A stretch of DNA of 37,808 bases, from the NCBI GenBank assembly GCA_964611585.1, contig CAZTAK010000021.1:1-37808 (forward strand), read 5' to 3'. The stretch is from CAZTAK01 sp964611585 (GTDB lineage: Bacteria > Pseudomonadota > Alphaproteobacteria > SHVP01). Position numbers and translations under genes: made by a program. Positions within the stretch are counted from its first letter, which is position 1; every line of letters starts with the position of its first letter. Positions 32,370 through 37,808 of this stretch are shown piece by piece. A model generated the notes under the pieces. The model searched no databases. It was not told the origin of the DNA and saw only the letters and a program-made list of their open reading frames with translations.

Positions 32370-33236
32370 TCAATAGTTGGGCGGGGACGGCGGCAACTCA
32401 CCCGCGTATTTCTTCAACTCCTTCGGCAAGGCCGGTTTGTAGCGGGGCGCGTAGGTGAACCCGACCTTGTGGTCGGACCAGTGGTTCACCAGCATTCCGC
32501 CTTTGGTCCGGAAGAGGCCCATCGTTCCTGTGACCGATCCATAGGGACCGTGCAGGATACCCGGCGGGCGCCAGAAATATGCACCGGGGCGCATGGTGCC
32601 GGTGTTGCCCGCCATCTCGCCGGTAAGGAGATACATCTCTTCGACGACCGGATGGGTTTCCAACTTTCCGGCCCAACCGTCGGGGTGACCCTGCGGCATC
32701 GTCGCATAGAGGAAAGTCCAGTCCTCGGTATCCGGATCCAGGCGCAGGCTCTTGAGGCCGCCGCGCCCACCGAGTTCCGGATCGAGCACGCCGCCGTGGG
32801 GCAGGATACCGCCCCATGCCATCTCCATTGTGTCGAGAAACTTGAGCGTACGTTTCCTCTTGTAGAGCCCACGCGGCGCCTTTCCGGGCACGGCCTTGGG
32901 CTTCCCCGAGAAGAAGGTCAAAACCACGGCGCCATCCTTCGACGACTGCCGGGGGCGCTCGTACCCTGCCGGGAGGTAGGCGTAACAGTGCTCGTCGTAG
33001 TCGATTCCGGCAATTCGGATCGATCCTTCAAGTACGAAGATTTCTTCGTCAACGAGCAAGTGTTCCTTTTTCGTGCGCTTCCAACCCGCCGGGTATTTGA
33101 TCACGACGCTCGATTCGCCCGACTCCTTGTCCATACTCAAAGCCTTCCAGCGCACCTTGGGCCGCGATCCTCCGTACAACCCCCGTTTCCAGGGCAGCGG
33201 CTGCGCTTGAATGAATTCGATATGGGGTCGCGTCAT
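32370..33236 (-). CDS. bicupin protein 2 (DUF4437/ChrR-like)
   Basis: The middle paralogue, 288 aa, starting at ATG 33236 with a near-perfect AAGGAGG seven bases upstream. It begins TRPHIEFIQAQPLPWKRGLY. The first cupin has DEEIFVLEGSIRI and YAYLPAGYERP; the second has HPVVEEMYLLTGEMAG and GAYFWRPPGILHGPYGS. It is closest to bicupin 1, from which it is separated by 85 bases. The strong ribosome-binding site suggests high expression. It ends PPNY-TGA. A longer frame to 33545 overlaps bicupin 3 and is not real. Confidence 0.8.
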   Translation of the reverse strand: MTRPHIEFIQAQPLPWKRGLYGGSRPKVRWKALSMDKESGESSVVIKYPAGWKRTKKEHLLVDEEIFVLEGSIRIAGIDYDEHCYAYLPAGYERPRQSSKDGAVVLTFFSGKPKAVPGKAPRGLYKRKRTLKFLDTMEMAWGGILPHGGVLDPELGGRGGLKSLRLDPDTEDWTFLYATMPQGHPDGWAGKLETHPVVEEMYLLTGEMAGNTGTMRPGAYFWRPPGILHGPYGSVTGTMGLFRTKGGMLVNHWSDHKVGFTYAPRYKPALPKELKKYAGELPPSPPNY

Positions 33237-33285
33237 TTGTGGCCTCCTTCGGTGGTGAACCGGACCCGCAAACGCCGATGTCCGG

Positions 33286-34113
33286 TCAGTAGTTTCCAAT
33301 CCAGTCGAGATTCTGGTTCCGGTATTGCTCCATGTCGGCGGGCAGCACCGGTGTGTAGGGCGGATTCCAGTCGTAGGGTTGGTCGGATGGCTTGTCGTAA
33401 ATGGTACTGAGCGCGCCGCCCTTGGTGCGAAACAGATAGAGCGTTCCCGTCGTAGTCCCGTAGGGGCCATGGGGCACTTTCTCGGGCCGCCAGAAATAAG
33501 CACCGGGCCGCATGATGCCGCAGTTGCCGCACACCGATCCCGCAAGCAGGTACATTTCCTCGATCGTAGGGTGGATCTCGGCCGCGGCGGCCTGACGAAA
33601 GGCGACCGTGCTCAGCACCCAGGTCTGATCCTTGGTGTAAGGATCCTCCCGCAGGTCCTTCCTGAAGCCACCCGGTGGAAAGCCCGGTGAACCCGCCTTC
33701 TTCCAGTCATCGTCGAACAGGTCGCGTTTCTCGATCAGGAGTGCCGGATCGGGTTGGTCGGGCACCGTTCCCGCTTCCGGATCGAATTCGAAGAACGTGA
33801 TTACGACTGCGCCGTCCGGCGCCGAGGCCGGGCCGCGCGCCATTCCTGCCGGGTGGTAGCCGTAGGTATCGCGGCCGAAAACGGTGCCGCCGAGGTCGAG
33901 TTCGCCGTCGATAACGTAGAATTCTTCGTCGGCGCGCAAGGTGACGGCCGCTTGCAACCAGCCCGCAGGATAACGGAGGAGAACACTGGCCGCCCCGGTA
34001 TCAGAGTCGCGGCTAAGCAGTTTTACGACCGCGCCGGGACGCACCGAGGGAAAAAGATCTTTCTGCCACGGCAATACCTGGGACTGAATGTATTCGATGT
34101 GTGGACGCGGCAT
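33286..34113 (-). CDS. bicupin protein 3 (DUF4437/ChrR-like)
   Basis: The first and most divergent paralogue, 275 aa, starting at ATG 34113 with GGAGGGGAG just upstream. It begins PRPHIEYIQSQVLPWQKDLF. The first cupin has DEEFYVIDGELDLGG; the second has HPTIEEMYLLAGSVCGN and GAYFWRPEKVPHGPYGT, so the C-terminal metal site is kept although the sequence is shorter in between. It ends in WIGNY-TGA. The 49-base gap to bicupin 2 and the common orientation indicate one transcript starting upstream of 34113. Confidence 0.8.
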   Translation of the reverse strand: MPRPHIEYIQSQVLPWQKDLFPSVRPGAVVKLLSRDSDTGAASVLLRYPAGWLQAAVTLRADEEFYVIDGELDLGGTVFGRDTYGYHPAGMARGPASAPDGAVVITFFEFDPEAGTVPDQPDPALLIEKRDLFDDDWKKAGSPGFPPGGFRKDLREDPYTKDQTWVLSTVAFRQAAAAEIHPTIEEMYLLAGSVCGNCGIMRPGAYFWRPEKVPHGPYGTTTGTLYLFRTKGGALSTIYDKPSDQPYDWNPPYTPVLPADMEQYRNQNLDWIGNY

Positions 34114-34720
34114 CGCTCCCCTCCATTGTGTGCCCATCGAGCGGACCGGCATTCGGCATGGTCCCGCGACGCTAGAAACGCAGGCGGGCCATTGCCTTGA
34201 CCGGCATCAAAGCACGGCGGGTCTTGGGTCCCAAGCGGTTGCGCCCGGGTCAGAATTCGTTGCGCCCCGCACCGGCCCTGCCGCAGGCGATCGCCACAGC
34301 CGGGAGGGACCCGCAGGCGAAGCGCGTCAACGCGGACTTGAACGGCGATTTCGACCGCGGCCAGGCCGGACCCAACGGGATCAAGCGCCGCGCGAATTCG
34401 CGCCGAGCGGGGCGCTCACCGCGACCGACCGACAGCAGACGCGCAAGCTGCGACGGAGCGCGCCGGCCGATCCGGCATCTCGTTCCGCAAGGGCGCGACC
34501 AGCAGGTGCGCCGCCATTGGGCCGGTGTTGCCGGGCAGGCAGGCCGCCTGCGACAAACCGCCGCACCCTGGAACCGGGCGGAACCGAGGAATGCGGCGCC
34601 GCAGGACGGACCGTCGGCCACCATCAACGAGCTTCAGTAGTCAACGTGACTTCAGAACAGGGAGCTTCAGAACCGGGGTTCGGTCCGTGCGCTGCAATCG
34701 CCCTGCCGGCAGCAACAGGC
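34114..34720. other. gene-free stretch upstream of the bicupin genes
   Basis: About 600 bases, GC-rich, without a gene I can support. Open frames on both strands (such as 34197-34640 plus and 34250-34627 minus) have Arg/Ala/Pro-rich translations typical of random GC-rich DNA. The promoter of the bicupin genes should lie at its left end, but I see no clear boxes. It may be eroded coding DNA. Confidence 0.4.
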
Positions 34721-35506
34721 CTAGCGTACGTCCGCCAACGCCCGCCCGACACAGCCTCTCAAGGCATTCTCGTCAGATATCCACTCCTCTGCACAGCCTT
34801 CCCGGACAATATCGAAAAAGCTCCGGCCGGGCGTGTACTCGCAGAAGTCCGAAATGCGCCGCGTACAATTCCGATAGTTGATGGATGCCTGATTGACGTA
34901 GTGCCAAAGGCTCGCCGAATTATTGAGGCCGAAGGCGACATCGTTGATCAGCGCTCTGCCGCAGACGCTGCAGTTTTTCGAGCCCTCGTCCTGGATCGTG
35001 CTGGACCGCCGTACCGCCCTAATGTTGTTGCGGAACAGCTCGTTCCCGGGTTCCGTCTCGATGGCCCGCTCATAGTACAGGTAGGCGCTGTCTTTATTGC
35101 CATTACGGGCAGCGCCGACTCCCATATCGTTCAGGGTGACGGCTAGCCACGCGACCGCGCTGTCGTTCCGGCAATCCCATTCGACAGCAGACTGAAAGAG
35201 CGAAGCGGCCGAGGCGAGATCGCCATCATTGAACTCATGAATGCCGATGGCGACGATCGAACGAGAATTGTCCCGACCAACGGCGGCATCTGAATCGACG
35301 AACGTCGCGCAGCCGCCACCACCGCCGCCATCGCCACTACCGCCGCCGCCGTCAGGACAGAGCGCCACACATCCGCTTGGACCTACATCCTCCTGGGCGT
35401 AGCTTCGCGCCAGGCCATGCCAATCGACCGCCATGGTGCTTCCGATCATGACGGTAATGAAAAGAAATCCGCAGCGCGATCCGCCCGCCGGCAATCCAGA
35501 ACGCAT
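34721..35506 (-). CDS. exported Cys/Gly-rich TPR protein
   Basis: A 261-aa protein starting at ATG 35506. A signal peptide (core FLFITVMIGSTMAV, cleavage near SYA/QED) leads to GCVALCPDGGGGSGDGGGGG and a further Cys, then TPR-like helices (AIGIHEFNDGDLASAASLFQ with SAVEWDCRND, and KDSAYLYYERAIETEPGNEL), then a Cys-rich C-terminus (NCSVCGRA, DFCEYTPG, REGCAEEW). The many Cys suggest disulfides in the periplasm or outside. It resembles in layout the separate Cys/Gly-rich and TPR proteins at 23.3-25.5 kb. Function unknown. Base composition is a little poorer in GC than neighbours. It ends in TAG. Confidence 0.7.
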   Translation of the reverse strand: MRSGLPAGGSRCGFLFITVMIGSTMAVDWHGLARSYAQEDVGPSGCVALCPDGGGGSGDGGGGGGCATFVDSDAAVGRDNSRSIVAIGIHEFNDGDLASAASLFQSAVEWDCRNDSAVAWLAVTLNDMGVGAARNGNKDSAYLYYERAIETEPGNELFRNNIRAVRRSSTIQDEGSKNCSVCGRALINDVAFGLNNSASLWHYVNQASINYRNCTRRISDFCEYTPGRSFFDIVREGCAEEWISDENALRGCVGRALADVR

Positions 35507-35656
35507 GGGTCATCGGCGTATCCCCCATAGGACAGTCCCAGAGGAAGCCGAGCCTAGCACAACGAGCGCGCTTGCCGGGGTCGGGGCCCGCATTCGGCCC
35601 ATTGCTGGTTCGGCGCGGCGCTAGTCTAGGCCCCGGAGACGGGCCGTATCAGCCGC

Positions 35657-36010
35657 TCACAGCGCCTCATCGTATGCTGCGATCGCCATTTCGAGGAAGT
35701 TCAGTTCGGAATCGCAATTGGGGCCCATATAGGCGTGGCCCTGGTCGCGAGCGGTCTTGAATACCGCCTGGTACTCCGGGTCGGAAAAAATCTCGTCGAG
35801 TCTTTCGGTCAGCACGCGCGCAAACTGCACGACGTCTTCTGCCGCCACGGCTTTGGTCTCGATCTTGCGGATGTGATCGACGACCCAGTCGCGGATGCTG
35901 AGATTGGATTTGCCGAGCCGGACGATGGTCGTGGCGCCGGTATGGCCGGCCTGAAAAACCAGCTGGAAAATGCTGTCGCCGATTTCTTCAGGGGTCGAGT
36001 GTTCAGACAT
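35657..36010 (-). CDS. hypothetical protein, 117 aa
   Basis: Not recognised. ATG 36010 has AAGG eight bases upstream. The product is acidic and mostly helical (EEIGDSIFQLVFQAGHTG, KSNLSIRDWVVDHIRKIE, VVQFARVLTERLDEIFSD), with no signal peptide or membrane segment, so it is probably a small cytosolic helix-bundle protein. Codon use is typical for the window. It stands alone, 150 bases from the exported TPR gene. It ends in TGA. Confidence 0.65.
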   Translation of the reverse strand: MSEHSTPEEIGDSIFQLVFQAGHTGATTIVRLGKSNLSIRDWVVDHIRKIETKAVAAEDVVQFARVLTERLDEIFSDPEYQAVFKTARDQGHAYMGPNCDSELNFLEMAIAAYDEAL

Positions 36011-36675
36011 CTTGAGACCTTTTCAACAAAGGGCGGTGACAGGCGCCGCGCTATCCATGATCGCCGTTTTTCAGCGATCTGGAAACGAAACCAGCACCGC
36101 CCCTTCCCCCAATATTCCCGGTCGTTGGCCGCCGGATGCGTTCCTGCCAGCATAGTTATTTCAGGTCCGTTGCGAAACCTTTCACCGCCTTGACGAAGCC
36201 CTTTGAGGTCAATTGTGATCGCCCGGCTGACAATCGCGGCGACCCATCGGAGGGAGAACCCCGGCGGCGCCTTGAATCCGCTTGCGGCGATTAATGAACG
36301 GGCAGAGCAGCCCCAACTTCTTGATGAGGTGAGCAAATATTCTCGCTGGCCTCGAACCGCGCCGGTTCAAGCCCGGGAGATCGGGCGTTGGCGCATTCGC
36401 CGGGCGGCACGCGGCTTCCGGGTCCGGCAATCTTCGTACCCGTCATGCAAAGCCTCGCCCGCTCGGCATCGCCTGGACGGCCTGCCTCCTCGACGAGGGG
36501 CCCCGAAGAAGATTGGCGCAAATTTGCCGCAACGTTCCGGTGCGTCAGTCGGGATCGGCGGCTCGTTTCGTCATGGGAATAACGAGGTCCGCCGGACACC
36601 CCACTTCGGTGATAGTCTGGCGACAATTCGTAGCGCACCCGCCTTTTTCCCCAATCCGGTCCGGCCGTTCGACAG
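36011..36675. other. gene-free stretch before the efflux pump gene
   Basis: About 665 bases with no gene I can defend; the open frames here give low-quality translations. It contains a perfect inverted repeat GATCGC (36059-36064) and GCGATC (36074-36079) around CGTTTTTCA, which might be an operator or hairpin between the divergent genes. No clear promoter boxes were found. Confidence 0.4.
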
Positions 36676-37808
36676 ATGATGCTCCTTCTTGCCTTGCTCA
36701 CGGCCGTCGCCTGGATCGGCGGCGTCATGTACACGCCGGCGTTCCCCGCTGTGGCTCAGGATCTGGGTGTTAGCGACGCCGAAATCCAGCTTACGCTGAC
36801 CACCTTCATGGCCGGTCTCGCCACCGCTCAACTCATCTACGGCCCGGCCTCGGACCGCTTCGGGCGGCGGCCGGTGCTTCTGTTCAGCCTCGCCCTCTTC
36901 GGTCTCGGCAGCGTGGCCGTCGCCCTTTCCCCCGACGTTGGATTCATGGCGATCGCGCGCCTGTTCCAGGCGGCGGGCGCCGCCGGCGGCATCGTGCTGA
37001 CGCGGGCGATCGTGCGCGACATCCACGATTTCGAGGGCTCGGTGAGGGGCATGGCCGTCCTCAATATCGGCAGCTCGATGGCCCCGGGCATCGCCCTCCT
37101 GGTCGGCGGGGCGCTTTCCGTATGGTTGGGATGGCGCAGCCTGTTCTGGATGACCGCGGCGCTCGTTCTGATTTTGTTTGTCGTGACATCCCTGTCGCTG
37201 CGCGAAACGAGGGCAACCCCCACGGGCCCTTCACAAGGGTCGGCAAGCAGTCTTTTCGACCTGCTCGGCTTTCTTCGATCGCCACTGTTCATGTCGTATT
37301 CGCTGTCGCAAGCCTTTTTCACCAGCACAATTTTCGCCTTTATGGCGGGCGCCCCGTTCTTTCTCGTCGCCGCGTTCGGCGTGTCGACCGACGGCGTGGG
37401 ATTGCTGACGGCGTTGATGCCGACCGGATTCATCATCGGCAACGTGCTCTCGAACCGCCTCAGCCGCCGTATCTCCATGACCCGGCAACTGTGGATCGGG
37501 GGGTCGGTCGCGGCGGGCACCGTGGTATTGTTCGCCGTTATGCACGGCAGCGGGCTCTTGAGCGTTTACGCGGTGGGGGTTCTTGCGCCTCTCTTTACAC
37601 TGGGCATCGGATTCAATACTCCTAACGCGACCGCGGGCGCCATCGAAGTCAACCCGGCGCGCGCCGGCACCGGTTCGTCGCTCTACGGGTTCATTTCCTT
37701 CGGCGCTGCCGCGCCGGCGAGTTTCCTGGTCGGCGTCGTCGATGACGGCAGCGGCACCGGCATGTTCCTGCTGATGATGGGGTTCGGGATTGCCGGCCTG
37801 CTCGCCAC
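36676..37808 (+). CDS. Bcr/CflA-type MFS multidrug efflux transporter (partial)
   Basis: The frame is open from ATG 36676 to the window end (377 codons), so the C-terminus is missing. An in-frame TAG at 36631 and no other start between fix the start, though no ribosome-binding site is seen. Hydrophobic segments of a 12-helix MFS carrier are evident. MYTPAFPAVAQDLGVSDAEI and LTLTTFMAGLATAQLIYGPA, with SDRFGRRPVLLFSLALFGLG, match the Bcr/CflA drug-resistance family, including the D-R-x-G-R-R loop. The likely role is proton-driven export of small toxic compounds through the inner membrane. No regulator gene is adjacent within the window. Confidence 0.85.
   Translation, partial: MMLLLALLTAVAWIGGVMYTPAFPAVAQDLGVSDAEIQLTLTTFMAGLATAQLIYGPASDRFGRRPVLLFSLALFGLGSVAVALSPDVGFMAIARLFQAAGAAGGIVLTRAIVRDIHDFEGSVRGMAVLNIGSSMAPGIALLVGGALSVWLGWRSLFWMTAALVLILFVVTSLSLRETRATPTGPSQGSASSLFDLLGFLRSPLFMSYSLSQAFFTSTIFAFMAGAPFFLVAAFGVSTDGVGLLTALMPTGFIIGNVLSNRLSRRISMTRQLWIGGSVAAGTVVLFAVMHGSGLLSVYAVGVLAPLFTLGIGFNTPNATAGAIEVNPARAGTGSSLYGFISFGAAAPASFLVGVVDDGSGTGMFLLMMGFGIAGLLA

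Noticed and set aside
34197..34640. 148-codon plus-strand and 126-codon minus-strand frames upstream of the bicupins
   Set aside because: Arg/Ala/Pro-rich random-looking translations, no ribosome-binding site, no family resemblance.
36203..36734. Open frames on both strands before the efflux gene
   Set aside because: They overlap each other and the transporter start, with poor coding character.

Overview
The window looks like a high-GC alphaproteobacterium (a Rhodospirillales-like lineage is my best guess). This rests on the gene orders alaC-hom-glpX-recJ and rplM-rpsI-argC, a class I PHA synthase, a CtaA-type heme A synthase and a FixL-like PAS kinase. A run of 100 N flanked by identical 55-bp ends shows that it is a scaffolded assembly, probably from a metagenome.

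Layout. Positions 1-1079 hold the start of a low-GC secreted amidohydrolase and a gene-poor stretch, ending at a tRNA-Glu gene. Positions 1325-8824 (minus strand) encode an OmpA-type lipoprotein, AlaC-like aminotransferase, homoserine dehydrogenase, GlpX fructose bisphosphatase, RecJ and a small unknown protein. phaC (9004-10770, plus) diverges from the OmpA gene. Positions 10792-14695 (minus) run rplM, rpsI, argC, a gamma carbonic anhydrase-like gene, a small lipoprotein and a very acidic protein. Positions 15109-17719 (plus) hold an ECHDC3-like enoyl-CoA hydratase homologue, a CoA-binding protein and metY. Positions 17831-20483 (minus) are ctaA, cutA and an MFS transporter, bracketed by two inverted copies of a structured 108-bp repeat.

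From about 20.8 kb on, most genes are accessory. Positions 20795-25897 (minus) form a compact cluster of unfamiliar exported proteins: a possible 19-aa ORF, an 88-aa exported peptide, a Cys/Gly-rich exported protein, a TPR protein broken by an in-frame TAG, and two related exported proteins. Positions 26260-29240 (plus) carry two tandem UbiD-family decarboxylases with complete prFMN/metal active-site residues, behind a terminator-like hairpin in the leader. They converge on a hybrid histidine kinase with a FixL-like PAS domain, followed by three tandem paralogous bicupins (31433-34113). A second exported Cys/Gly-TPR protein, a small unknown gene and the start of a Bcr/CflA-type efflux pump complete the window.

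Working together. The left half is housekeeping (amino acids, gluconeogenesis, repair, ribosome, PHA storage, haem A). The candidates for undescribed biology are the 20.8-25.9 kb exported-protein cluster and the UbiD / PAS kinase / triple bicupin locus, which could be an oxygen-responsive aromatic-acid system. Both assignments are inference. TAG is the most used stop codon here (18 of 32 complete genes), which matters when judging the two in-frame TAG codons.
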